DNA of 6,543 bases from Bacillota bacterium (GCA_017619985.1 JAFZRG010000214.1:1-6543), one strand, 5' to 3'. Shown: positions 1-6,462, counted from the first letter of the stretch. A program made the numbers and translations. The notes: a model not told the origin generated them from the sequence alone.

Positions 1-1
1 C

Positions 2-361
2 AAGGCTGTTTATCATCCGTCTCTGCCCTCCAACGGAAGAAACTACGAAGTCGCCAAGAAGCAGTTCGGCGAAGGCTATACCACCGGTATGATCTCCTTC
101 GAGACCGCTGCCTACAAGGGCATGAGCGAATTCGAGACCGCAAAGAAACTGCTGAACGCGCTGCAGATCCCCGGCATCGGCGTCTCCCTGGGCGGCACCG
201 ACTCCCTGATCCAGCACCCGGCCAGCATGACCCACGCCAACGTGACCCCGGAAGGCCGCAAGGAAGCCGGCATCACCGACGGTCTGGTCCGCTTCTCCGT
301 CGGTATCGAGGACATCGAAGACCTGATCGCGGACTTCGAACAGGCGGCTGCGAAGCTGTAA
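2..361 (+). CDS. PLP-dependent Cys/Met metabolism enzyme, methionine gamma-lyase-like (C-terminal part)
   Basis: The gene runs in from the left edge, and about 119 C-terminal residues are visible in the frame starting at base 2. They match the end of the transsulfuration-enzyme family (cystathionine gamma-synthase/lyase, methionine gamma-lyase). The diagnostic part is the stretch SLGGTDSLIQHPASMTH, followed by a DGLVRFSVGIEDIEDLI segment; this region shapes the substrate side of the PLP pocket and binds the substrate carboxylate through the Arg. Known family members cleave or exchange the side chain of sulfur amino acids in the cytoplasm. Methionine gamma-lyase makes methanethiol, 2-oxobutyrate and ammonia. 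The PLP-binding lysine lies upstream of the window, so the exact reaction cannot be settled here. A cystathionine or O-acetylhomoserine enzyme remains possible. The stop codon overlaps the ribosome binding site of the next gene, which suggests a shared transcript. Confidence 0.88.
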   Translation, partial: KAVYHPSLPSNGRNYEVAKKQFGEGYTTGMISFETAAYKGMSEFETAKKLLNALQIPGIGVSLGGTDSLIQHPASMTHANVTPEGRKEAGITDGLVRFSVGIEDIEDLIADFEQAAAKL

Positions 362-370
362 GGAAAGCAA

Positions 371-1276
371 ATGAAACGCAATCTCAGGATCGCGCTGATC
401 GTAATTCTGGCACTGGCGGTCTCGACCGCCAGCGCCTTTGCTGAAGTGATCAGCGCGAGCTTCAACAAGATCAATATCGAAGTCGGCGGAAGCCTGAAAG
501 CCGTTGCGGGCGAGTATTTCGTGCGCACGACGGGCGACGTGCCGTACAGCATCCTGTACAAAGGTACGACGTATCTGCCGCTGGCGAAAGTCTGCGAGTT
601 CGTGGGCAAGGACGTCCGCTGGGACGGCAATACCCGCACAGTCACCATCAGCAATCCGGAAGGGACTGTCGAACCTGCGCCGGATTCCACGGCGGAGCCG
701 AGAGGCTATCAGGACGTTTCCATCGACTGCGTATTCGACAGTCTGAACATCGTGGTAAACGGCCAGACGTTCGCGCGTCCCGGCACGCAGTTCGACCGCG
801 GTGAAGGGAATATGGTCCCCTACAGCCTGCTGTACCGCGGCACGACGTATCTGCCGCTCGCGGCGGTCTGTCAGATCGTGGGCAAGGACATCTCCTGGAA
901 CGGCGAGACCTACACGGCCATCGTAAAGGACACGAAGGACATCGGCGTTTACAGCGGCACGGACGTGCCCGATTTCGGCAAACTGACCGGCCTGCCTCTG
1001 TCTTCTGACAGCAGCGAGGACGACATCATGGTCTACAACTATTACGACTATGACATGACGTCCCGTTCAGGCAAGGAAGCGGAAGACCTGCAGAAATACG
1101 TGGGATACCTGTTCGATGCAGGGTTCACGTTCAGCCTGGACGACAGCAGAAAACTGGTCGGAAACGAGACGACGACGCTGTACGTCTACAAGAACGCGGA
1201 GACCGGCCGCATCGTCGTGATCGGTCTCGTCCAGGGGAATGAACTGTCCCAGGCCGTCGTCAGCTACAGCAAATAG
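371..1276 (+). CDS. Secreted protein with two copper-amine-oxidase-N-like (stalk) repeats
   Basis: This 301-residue protein begins with a clear signal peptide: Lys/Arg at 2-6, a hydrophobic core at about 7-20, and a likely cut after AFA at about residue 24. Two similar modules follow, at about 26-93 and 115-185. Each has a short beta-strand opening and then a PYS(I/L)LY(K/R)GTTYLPLA core, a VGKD(V/I) turn and a W(D/N)G ending, as in the copper amine oxidase N-terminal/stalk family. A Pro/Glu-rich linker (about 97-112) joins them. In Gram-positive bacteria such modules occur on extracellular proteins and are thought to act as wall-associated or structural spacers; they do not by themselves imply copper or oxidase activity. 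Residues from about 190 form an acidic, Tyr-rich C-terminal region that I do not recognise. No LPXTG signal, lipobox or C-terminal membrane anchor is seen. The start is set by AGGAAAG at 361-367, overlapping the previous stop codon. The substrate or partner is unknown. Confidence 0.85.
   Translation: MKRNLRIALIVILALAVSTASAFAEVISASFNKINIEVGGSLKAVAGEYFVRTTGDVPYSILYKGTTYLPLAKVCEFVGKDVRWDGNTRTVTISNPEGTVEPAPDSTAEPRGYQDVSIDCVFDSLNIVVNGQTFARPGTQFDRGEGNMVPYSLLYRGTTYLPLAAVCQIVGKDISWNGETYTAIVKDTKDIGVYSGTDVPDFGKLTGLPLSSDSSEDDIMVYNYYDYDMTSRSGKEAEDLQKYVGYLFDAGFTFSLDDSRKLVGNETTTLYVYKNAETGRIVVIGLVQGNELSQAVVSYSK
541..889 (+). repeat. Internal duplication within the stalk-repeat gene
   Basis: Bases 541-613 and 817-889 are direct repeats offset by 276 bases (92 codons). 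By hand count about 58 of 73 positions agree. Identical runs include the 17 bases at 566-582 and 842-858 and the 13 bases at 601-613 and 877-889. They encode the conserved core of the two stalk modules. The register is constant, so this is a coding duplication without indels in the core. Confidence 0.8.
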
Positions 1277-1284
1277 GAACGCAG

Positions 1285-1308
1285 AAGAGGGCCCCGCGCC
1301 CTCTTTTT
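1285..1308 (+). terminator. Intrinsic terminator after the stalk-repeat gene
   Basis: An 8-bp stem pairs AAGAGGGC (1285-1292) with GCCCTCTT (1298-1305) around a 5-base loop. A run of five T (1304-1308) overlaps the base of the stem. It lies 8 bases after the stalk gene's stop codon and 19 bases before the acetyltransferase start, so it should end or attenuate transcription between them. Confidence 0.8.
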
Positions 1309-1314
1309 GTGTCG

Positions 1315-1321
1315 AGAGGAG
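1315..1321 (+). promoter_or_regulatory. Ribosome binding site deciding the acetyltransferase start
   Basis: AGAGGAG lies 6 bases before the ATG at 1328. It decides against the upstream in-frame TTG at 1307, which sits in the terminator's T run and would add seven residues with no ribosome binding site. Confidence 0.8.
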
Positions 1322-1327
1322 AAACAT

Positions 1328-1885
1328 ATGCAATACGTTTTGGCAACCATGGAAGATCTGCCCGCCATCCGCAAGCTGCTGGCCAGATATCACAAGGACA
1401 CGATCAAGCCCGAGGACATGCCCGGCGGTTTCGTCACGACCAAGCTGTCCGACGAGCAGTTCGAGGATCTGATCGTCAACCGCAAGGGCGTGACCCTCGC
1501 CAAGGACGAAAACGGCGAAGTCAAGGCGTTCGCGCTGCACGCCGGCTGGGATTACTGGAAACAGGTGCCCATCATGCAGCGCATGACGGAAGTCCTGCCC
1601 GACATGCCGTTCGAAGGCATGCACCTGGACGAGACGAACACCTACCAGTACGGTCCCGTCTGCGTGGACGTTTCCGTGCGCGGCACGGGCGTGTTCGAGG
1701 CGATCTTCAAGGAAGCGCTCAAGCTTTATGAAGACCGCTATCCTGTGATGGTCACGTTCATCAACCAGATCAATCCCAGGAGCTACGCGGCGCACACCCG
1801 CAAAGCCCACATGACCGAGATCGGCAAATTTGACTTCAACGACAACCACTACTGGATGATGGCCATCCGCACGAAGGAAGAGTAG
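1328..1885 (+). CDS. GNAT-family N-acetyltransferase
   Basis: This 185-residue protein has the GNAT layout. An N-terminal strand and helix (YVLATMEDLPAIRKLLARY) are followed by a variable middle. The acetyl-CoA site comes next: a strand at about 107-115 leading into the pyrophosphate-binding loop R118-G-T-G-V122 and its helix (about 122-135). A later strand, VMVTFINQINPRSY (about 140-153), carries the Asn-Pro-Arg-Ser segment that usually precedes motif B, and a Tyr-rich C-terminal strand ends the domain. Such enzymes transfer an acetyl group from acetyl-CoA to an amine on a small molecule, peptide or protein; the substrate here cannot be read from sequence. The length is normal for a single-domain GNAT. 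The next gene starts 5 bases after the stop, so the two are probably translated together. I see no convincing promoter in the gap upstream. Confidence 0.83.
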   Translation: MQYVLATMEDLPAIRKLLARYHKDTIKPEDMPGGFVTTKLSDEQFEDLIVNRKGVTLAKDENGEVKAFALHAGWDYWKQVPIMQRMTEVLPDMPFEGMHLDETNTYQYGPVCVDVSVRGTGVFEAIFKEALKLYEDRYPVMVTFINQINPRSYAAHTRKAHMTEIGKFDFNDNHYWMMAIRTKEE

Positions 1886-1890
1886 GCGCC

Positions 1891-2712
1891 ATGTCAGGAA
1901 CGGCAAGTCTCTTTTTCAGCCCGACCGGGACGACGCGGAAGATCGTCCGCGCCTTTGCGGAAGGATACGGCGGGCCTCGGACGGAAAACGACATATCTCT
2001 CCCCGTGACCCGGGAGAAGCCTTTGAAGAACGGCGGAGCGGACGACCTGTTCGTCTTTGCAGGCCCGGTGTACGGCGGCCGCAGCTTTAAGCTGCTGACG
2101 AAGACGATAGGAAAGCTGGACGGCGGCGGAAGGCCCGCGGTCTGCATTGCGGTCTACGGCGGCAGGCATTACGACATGGCACTGGCTGACCTGTACGAAG
2201 CGGCGGCAGATGCCGGTTTCCGCGTGATCGCCTGCGGCGCGTTCATCGGCGAACACAGTTTTTCTTCGGCCATCCAGACCGGACGGCCGGACAAGGAAGA
2301 CCTTGCGCTTGCCATGGACTTCGGACGGCAGGTGCGCGAAAGGGCGGAAGCTGCGAAAGCAGCCGGAAAAGACCTGCCGGCGATGGCGCCGGAGGACGTC
2401 CCCAAACGCGAGGTCGACCTTGCCGCCATCGGCATGCACCGCGAGCGCCTGGGCCGTCTGAGCCCGAACCGGCCTTTGGCGGCGGAGAACTGCATCCGCT
2501 GCGGTACCTGCGCTGCCGTGTGCCCGCTGGGTCTCATCGACCGGGACGATCCGGAAAAGATCGAGGAGAAATGCATCAAATGCGGTGCCTGCGTCAAGGC
2601 CTGCCCGGTCGGCGCCATGCGCTTCCCGCAGGAGGACTTCAAGGAAGTCGCGAAGAACTGCGAAGAGACGTTCGGAAAAGAAGAACGGTCCCCGCAGATC
2701 TGGTTCGCGTAA
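1891..2712 (+). CDS. EFR1-type protein: flavodoxin-like domain plus two [4Fe-4S] clusters
   Basis: This is a 273-residue cytoplasmic electron-transfer protein. The N-terminal half is flavodoxin-like: FFSPTGTTRKIV (8-19) is the FMN phosphate-binding loop, and FAGPVYGGR (56-64) and VYGGRHYDMALADL (88-101) are the expected later flavin loops. The C-terminal part is a bacterial ferredoxin domain with two complete cysteine sets, Cys201-204-207-211 and Cys228-231-234-238, each ending in Cys-Pro, so two [4Fe-4S] clusters are expected. This layout matches the EFR1 family common in anaerobes, whose partners are mostly unknown. The ATG at 1891 is preceded by AAGGAAGAG at 1874-1882, inside the end of the acetyltransferase gene, so translation is probably coupled. 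Length and all key residues look intact. A role in feeding electrons to a reductase or maturation enzyme is possible but not shown by the neighbours. Confidence 0.9.
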   Translation: MSGTASLFFSPTGTTRKIVRAFAEGYGGPRTENDISLPVTREKPLKNGGADDLFVFAGPVYGGRSFKLLTKTIGKLDGGGRPAVCIAVYGGRHYDMALADLYEAAADAGFRVIACGAFIGEHSFSSAIQTGRPDKEDLALAMDFGRQVRERAEAAKAAGKDLPAMAPEDVPKREVDLAAIGMHRERLGRLSPNRPLAAENCIRCGTCAAVCPLGLIDRDDPEKIEEKCIKCGACVKACPVGAMRFPQEDFKEVAKNCEETFGKEERSPQIWFA

Positions 2713-2725
2713 TAAAAAGCATAAC

Positions 2726-2751
2726 AAAACCGCCCTTACCCGGGCGGTTTT
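2726..2751. terminator. Two-way intrinsic terminator between convergent genes
   Basis: A 10-bp perfect stem pairs AAAACCGCCC (2726-2735) with GGGCGGTTTT (2742-2751) around a 6-base loop. T runs occur on either strand. It sits 13 bases after the EFR1-type gene and 14 bases beyond the stop of the oppositely directed amidohydrolase, so it can serve both. Confidence 0.9.
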
Positions 2752-2765
2752 CGATTGCCTTAAAA

Positions 2766-3896
2766 CTATTCTCCGGCGATCAGCGCCATGTTGACGTTCG
2801 TGACATACTCGATCGCCCAGTCGTCGAAATCGAAGCTTTCCGTATGGATCGGCGCGTGATCGTATCCGAAGCTGACGTAATAATGACAGCCTTTCGTCGC
2901 CTTCAGGAATACGCCCACGTCCTCGCTGCCCCGGCGCGGGACTTCGACGTAGTGGAATTCATATCCGCAGCTTGCCGCAGCTATTTTCACCTTTTCGAAG
3001 CTCTCGTCGTGGTTGCGGGTCTCCGGGAACTCATCCCGGTACTCGAAGGTCACCTGCATCCCTTCCGCCGCGGCCAGTTTTTTCGCTTCTTCCTCCAGAA
3101 GCGCCTGCAGTTCGTCCAGCTCCGCTTCGTCCTCCGCGCGTATCGTCAGAAGCAGACGGCCGTGGCTGGCGCTCATGCCGAACGCTTCGTGCTCGCCGAT
3201 GTCGATCTGCACGATGGTCGCGAGGATAAAGCTCTTGAACCGTGGATCCTTCAGCAGCTCCTGGCTGTATTCCGCCATCCTGCACAGCGCGAGCGACGGA
3301 TTGATGCCGTCCTGCGGCGTGGCTGCGTGGGCCTGCTTGCCGGTCATCTCGATGATCATGCCTTTGCTGGCGCACTGCAGCGTGCCCCTGCGCGAGCAGA
3401 TCGCTCTCGGCGGGTAGTATTTGCCCTGTCCGTGCGTCGAGAAGATCTCCTGCACGTTGTTGTTCGTGATAAAGTCCAGACAGCTCTTCGCGCCGCTGCC
3501 GTTCTCCTCGGCGGGCTGGAAGATGAAGAACACATCGCGGTCCGCGCCGTAACGGTCGACGCTCAGGATGGTCGCTGCCAGACTCGCCGTGTGCCCGTCG
3601 TGGCCGCACTTGTGGCCTTTGCCGGGATAGACGGACTTGTAGGGCTTGTCGATGTTGTCCAGCGCCTTCAGGGCGTCACAGTCCGCGCGGAACGCCATGT
3701 TGGGCTTCTTCGGGCCCGGGCTGCGGTACGCGCACCACACGTAATGGCCGGCGTCGTGGATCTCGATGCGGCTCGTATTCTCCTTCAGGAACTTCATGAC
3801 CCGCTCCAGCGTCGGTCTCTCCTCGTTGGAAAGGTCGGGGTATTTGTGGATCTCGTGGCGCAGTCCTGCGCACTTCTCAAAAATGTCTCTGTCCAT
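2766..3896 (-). CDS. M20D-family amidohydrolase / peptidase (hippurate hydrolase-like)
   Basis: This 376-residue metal-dependent hydrolase matches the M20D group (N-acyl-amino-acid hydrolases, hippurate hydrolase, IAA-amino-acid hydrolase, aminobenzoyl-glutamate hydrolase). LRHEIHKYPDLSNEE (12-26) is the usual N-terminal motif, then FRADCDALKALD (69-80). The metal site follows: CGHDGHTA (97-104, Cys97/His99) and QPAEE (127-131, with the catalytic/metal-binding Glu pair). His155 and His351 (in HAPIHTESFDFDD) are the likely remaining ligands. GKQAHAATPQDGINP (186-200) marks the inserted dimerisation domain. The family splits an amide bond, freeing an amino acid from an acyl or aromatic group; the substrate here is unknown. 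There is no signal peptide, so it is cytoplasmic. The ATG at 3896 is chosen for AGGAG at 3903-3907 with 6-base spacing; a longer reading frame upstream crosses its own promoter and is unlikely. It diverges from the MgtC-family gene. Confidence 0.9.
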   Translation of the reverse strand: MDRDIFEKCAGLRHEIHKYPDLSNEERPTLERVMKFLKENTSRIEIHDAGHYVWCAYRSPGPKKPNMAFRADCDALKALDNIDKPYKSVYPGKGHKCGHDGHTASLAATILSVDRYGADRDVFFIFQPAEENGSGAKSCLDFITNNNVQEIFSTHGQGKYYPPRAICSRRGTLQCASKGMIIEMTGKQAHAATPQDGINPSLALCRMAEYSQELLKDPRFKSFILATIVQIDIGEHEAFGMSASHGRLLLTIRAEDEAELDELQALLEEEAKKLAAAEGMQVTFEYRDEFPETRNHDESFEKVKIAAASCGYEFHYVEVPRRGSEDVGVFLKATKGCHYYVSFGYDHAPIHTESFDFDDWAIEYVTNVNMALIAGE

Positions 3897-3905
3897 AAAA
3901 AACTC

Positions 3906-3934
3906 CTGTCTTTTACTCCCATTGATGGTATTAT
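3906..3934 (+). promoter_or_regulatory. Predicted promoter of the MgtC-family gene
   Basis: An extended -10 element, TGG followed by TATTAT (-10 at 3929-3934), lies 17 bases after a weak -35 (CTGTCT, 3906-3911, three of six consensus bases). Transcription would start near 3941, leaving a leader of about 20 bases that holds the ribosome binding site AAAGGGG (3951-3957). It overlaps the promoter on the other strand. Confidence 0.5.
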
Positions 3935-3941
3935 TATAGCA
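3933..3941 (-). promoter_or_regulatory. Predicted extended -10 promoter of the amidohydrolase gene
   Basis: On the - strand the sequence reads TGCTATAAT, a perfect extended -10 element (TATAAT at 3938-3933). No good -35 is seen at 16-17 bases, which fits extended -10 promoters. Transcription would start near 3926, leaving a leader of about 30 bases. Confidence 0.65.
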
Positions 3942-3963
3942 CAGCAACGGAAAGGGGACCCTT

Positions 3964-4686
3964 ATGACATACGCACAGCAATTGTTATCGTTTTTTACGC
4001 CCGTACAGATGCTCGAGTTTCTCCTGCGCATCGTGGCTGCCTGCGCCTGCGGCGCAGCCATCGGTTACGAGCGGAGCAGGCGGTTCAAAGAAGCCGGCAT
4101 CCGCACGCACGTCATCGTCTGCTGCGCTGCCGCGCTCATCATGATCGTCTCCAAGTACGGTTTCGTGGACATGGGCACGTCCGGGACAGGTTATTTTCCC
4201 GGCACGAGCGGCGCTGACCCCGCCAGGATCTCCGCGGCGGTCATCAGCGGCATCGGTTTTCTCGGCGCCGGCGCCATCTTCCGCAACAAGAACGCGATCA
4301 AGGGCCTGACCACGGCAGCAGGTCTGTGGGCGACCGCAGGTATCGGCCTCGCCATCGGAGCGGGCATGTACCTGCTGGGCATCACGGTCTCGTTCGTGAT
4401 CTGCCTGATGCAGTACGTGATGCACCGCTTTACGGTGGGTTCCGACGCGTTCCAGAGCAGCATGATGGAATTCGACGTGGACAGCGAGGTGGATTTCCAG
4501 CCCATCCTGACAGCGTTCATCCGGGATCTGGACGGCCAGATCTCGAGTTACAGCTACGCGGTCAACGGCGCTGCGACGCATTACAGCGTGACTCTGAAGA
4601 CCAAGAAAGAAGTTACGATGGAGCTCATCAACGCGTTCTCCGAAGAACATCCGGGCATACGCGCCGCGAGCGTTAGCAAGCTGTAG
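3964..4686 (+). CDS. MgtC/SapB-family membrane protein
   Basis: This 240-residue inner-membrane protein has about five hydrophobic segments in its first 155 residues. The MgtC/SapB signatures are clear: GAAIGYERSRRFKEAGIRTH (30-49), with the conserved Glu-Arg, then DPARISAAVISGIGFLGAGAI (85-105) and KGLTTAAGLWATAGIGLAIG (113-132), rich in small residues. A soluble C-terminal tail of about 75 residues (DVDSEVDFQPILTAFIRDLD and onward) resembles the ACT-like tail found on many members. In Salmonella, MgtC helps survival under low magnesium and in macrophages and inhibits the ATP synthase. Many non-pathogens carry homologues whose job is unknown, so virulence should not be inferred. The ATG at 3964 follows AAAGGGG with 6-base spacing. 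No magnesium riboswitch is possible in the short leader. It is transcribed alone, bounded by a divergent promoter and a terminator. Confidence 0.92.
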   Translation: MTYAQQLLSFFTPVQMLEFLLRIVAACACGAAIGYERSRRFKEAGIRTHVIVCCAAALIMIVSKYGFVDMGTSGTGYFPGTSGADPARISAAVISGIGFLGAGAIFRNKNAIKGLTTAAGLWATAGIGLAIGAGMYLLGITVSFVICLMQYVMHRFTVGSDAFQSSMMEFDVDSEVDFQPILTAFIRDLDGQISSYSYAVNGAATHYSVTLKTKKEVTMELINAFSEEHPGIRAASVSKL

Positions 4687-4706
4687 GAGCGGATAGAAAA
4701 GCAAGC

Positions 4707-4733
4707 AAAAACCGGCCTTGACGGCCGGTTTTT
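4707..4733. terminator. Two-way intrinsic terminator between convergent genes
   Basis: An 11-bp perfect stem pairs AAAAACCGGCC (4707-4717) with GGCCGGTTTTT (4723-4733) around a 5-base loop, with five T on either strand. It starts 20 bases after the MgtC-family stop. On the other strand it directly abuts the stop codon of the sigma-54 regulator (4734-4736) with no gap. Confidence 0.92.
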
Positions 4734-6440
4734 CTATGCCTTGATATCGAATTCCTTCATCTTTCTCATGATGGTCGACTGGCTCACGCCGAGCAGTTCC
4801 GCGGCTCTGCGGGTCGACCCGCCCCGGTCGAGAGCCCGCTCCACGAGCGTGCGTTCGACTTCAGCGACTGCCCGGGTCATCGGGGGAAGTCCGTTCACGA
4901 CCACGCCGTCCCCCTGCTGTTCCTGCGGCTGGTCCAGCGCCAGCTCCTTCGACCAGATGCGGTAGAAGTGGCGCGGTTCGATCAGGTCGTCGACGCTCAT
5001 GATGATGAGCCGCTTGACGAGGTTCTTCAGCTCGCGCACGTTGCCCGGCCAGCTGTAGTCGGTCAGCAGGGCGATCAGGTCGTCCGAGAAGCGCTTGTTC
5101 GTGCCGTAGTTCTGGTTGAAGATATAGAGGAAGTGGTGCAGCAGCGGCGCGACGTCCTCCTTGCGTTCGCGCAGCGGCGGCAGGGTGATGGGCACGACAT
5201 TCAGACGGTAATACAGGTCGCGCCGGAACGTGCCGTTCTCCGCCATCTCCTTCAGATTGCGGTTCGTGGCCGCGATGATGCGGGCGTTCGTCTTGATGGG
5301 CTCGAGGCCGCCGACCTTGTAGAATTCGCCGTCCTGCAGCACGCGCAGCAGCTTTGCCTGCGACTCCAGCGGCATGTCGCCGATCTCGTCGAGGAAGATC
5401 GTGCCCTTCGACGCGATCTCGAAGAAGCCCTGCTTGCCTTTGGCGAGCGCGCCGGTGAAAGCGCCGGGTTCGTAGCCGAACAGTTCGGCTTCGATCAGGT
5501 TCGTGGAGATGGCGCTGCAGTTGAGGGTCACGTAGGGCTCGAAACGCCTTGCGCCGGACGAATGGATGATGGAGGCGAAGACCTCCTTGCCCGTGCCGGA
5601 TTCGCCGAGCAGCAGGACGGGCACGTCGTAAGAAGCCACGCGGATGGAATCCTGCAGCACCTGGCGGACCACGGCGCTCTCGGCGATGATGTCCACCGGG
5701 GAATCCTCTACGTACTGCAGCTTGGCCCGTTTGCCCCGCTCGATCGCCTGCGGCGTAAACGTGTTCGACATGGTCTGGATGGCCCTGTCTTCCAGCTGGT
5801 TGACGCAGATCAGCACGCAGTAGGGTTTGCCGGCCGCATCGTAGATCGGGGTGCCGGAGATGATGCCATAGCGGTTGCCTGCGAAGGCCTGCAGCACGGT
5901 GTACTCCTTGTTGATCCGCAGGATGACCGGCGTGACCAGCGGCATGTACATGCCCTGGTTGTGCAGGGTAAAGATCGTCTGGCCGACGGCGTCTTCGCGG
6001 CTGATACCGGTGATCTCCTCGTAGCGCGAGTTGATGAACATGGACACGCCGTCCGCGCGGGTGACGTAGATACCGGTATCGTAGTCTTCGAACATGTCCT
6101 CCGTGACGCTGCCGCCGCCCGCGTTCTTCGTGAGCGTATACAGAACGGAGGACAGCGAGACCTGGTCCTGCAGGACGGCGATGTAGGCGCCTTTCCACTG
6201 GTCGAGGATCCTGGCCTGCGCCGCGCTGCGAACGGCGGAGACCGGTACGAGGCGCAGCGTGTAGCTCGTGTGGTTGAGCAGGATGGTCGTCGCCAGGTTG
6301 GCGTTGTTGAGCTCGAGGGTCCGCAGATGGGCCATGAAACGGTCCGGATCGATGGTCTCCAGGAAGTCTTCCGAGGCGCTGTCGCAGGGGATCAGGTTGC
6401 CGAGCGTGTCGATGAAATAGGCGTATTGCAAATGTCGCAT
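4734..6440 (-). CDS. PAS-containing sigma-54-dependent transcriptional activator
   Basis: This complete 568-residue enhancer-binding protein has three parts. Residues 1-95 look like a degenerate PAS-like or other sensory domain (YFIDTLGNLI near the start, YIAVLQD near the end), which I cannot name firmly. A clearer PAS domain spans about 115-220 (GIYVTRADGVSMFINSRYEEITG). The AAA+ domain, about 245-485, is complete: Walker A GESGTGKE (279-286), the sigma-54-contacting GAFTGA loop (326-331), Walker B TIFLDE (347-352), the arginine-finger segment FRRDLYYRLN (405-414) and sensor II WPGNVREL (464-471). A C-terminal helix-turn-helix (about 541-565, GGSTRRAAELLGVSQSTIMRK) binds DNA. The family uses ATP to remodel RNA polymerase-sigma-54 at distant promoters. 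No phospho-receiver domain is present, so a ligand or redox signal through PAS is likely. The ATG at 6440 follows AAAGGAG (6447-6453) at 6 bases. The targets are not in view. Confidence 0.95.
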   Translation of the reverse strand: MRHLQYAYFIDTLGNLIPCDSASEDFLETIDPDRFMAHLRTLELNNANLATTILLNHTSYTLRLVPVSAVRSAAQARILDQWKGAYIAVLQDQVSLSSVLYTLTKNAGGGSVTEDMFEDYDTGIYVTRADGVSMFINSRYEEITGISREDAVGQTIFTLHNQGMYMPLVTPVILRINKEYTVLQAFAGNRYGIISGTPIYDAAGKPYCVLICVNQLEDRAIQTMSNTFTPQAIERGKRAKLQYVEDSPVDIIAESAVVRQVLQDSIRVASYDVPVLLLGESGTGKEVFASIIHSSGARRFEPYVTLNCSAISTNLIEAELFGYEPGAFTGALAKGKQGFFEIASKGTIFLDEIGDMPLESQAKLLRVLQDGEFYKVGGLEPIKTNARIIAATNRNLKEMAENGTFRRDLYYRLNVVPITLPPLRERKEDVAPLLHHFLYIFNQNYGTNKRFSDDLIALLTDYSWPGNVRELKNLVKRLIIMSVDDLIEPRHFYRIWSKELALDQPQEQQGDGVVVNGLPPMTRAVAEVERTLVERALDRGGSTRRAAELLGVSQSTIMRKMKEFDIKA

Positions 6441-6462
6441 GGGGTTCTCCTTTGATACTTCG

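Noticed and set aside
541..889. Copper binding or amine oxidase activity for the stalk-repeat protein
   Set aside because: The family name comes from an N-terminal domain shared with copper amine oxidases. The catalytic domain, its topaquinone Tyr and the copper His residues are not present.
1067..2727. Long - strand open frames opposite the acetyltransferase and the EFR1-type gene (1067-1906 and 1894-2727)
   Set aside because: Their products are low-complexity shadow translations, while the + strand frames contain clear GNAT, flavodoxin and CxxCxxCxxxCP motifs.
3897..4061. N-terminal extension of the amidohydrolase to 4061
   Set aside because: The extension would be encoded across its own extended -10 element and the start of the divergent MgtC gene, and it does not match M20D proteins. 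The ATG at 3896 has a strong ribosome binding site at ideal spacing.
2520..4217. A 565-codon open frame on the + strand running through the ferredoxin part, the amidohydrolase antisense and the MgtC gene
   Set aside because: It crosses three well-supported genes, a terminator and two promoters in the wrong frame or strand, and its product shows no recognisable domain.
3964..4686. MgtC-family protein as evidence of virulence
   Set aside because: MgtC/SapB homologues are widespread in non-pathogens, and nothing else in the window suggests a virulence locus or a magnesium-sensing leader.
4968..6455. A 495-codon open frame on the + strand, opposite the sigma-54 regulator
   Set aside because: It mirrors the regulator's codon positions, its translation is rich in Arg, Val, His and Asp without any domain, and it has no ribosome binding site. 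The regulator on the other strand has every AAA+ motif. It is a shadow of GC-rich coding.
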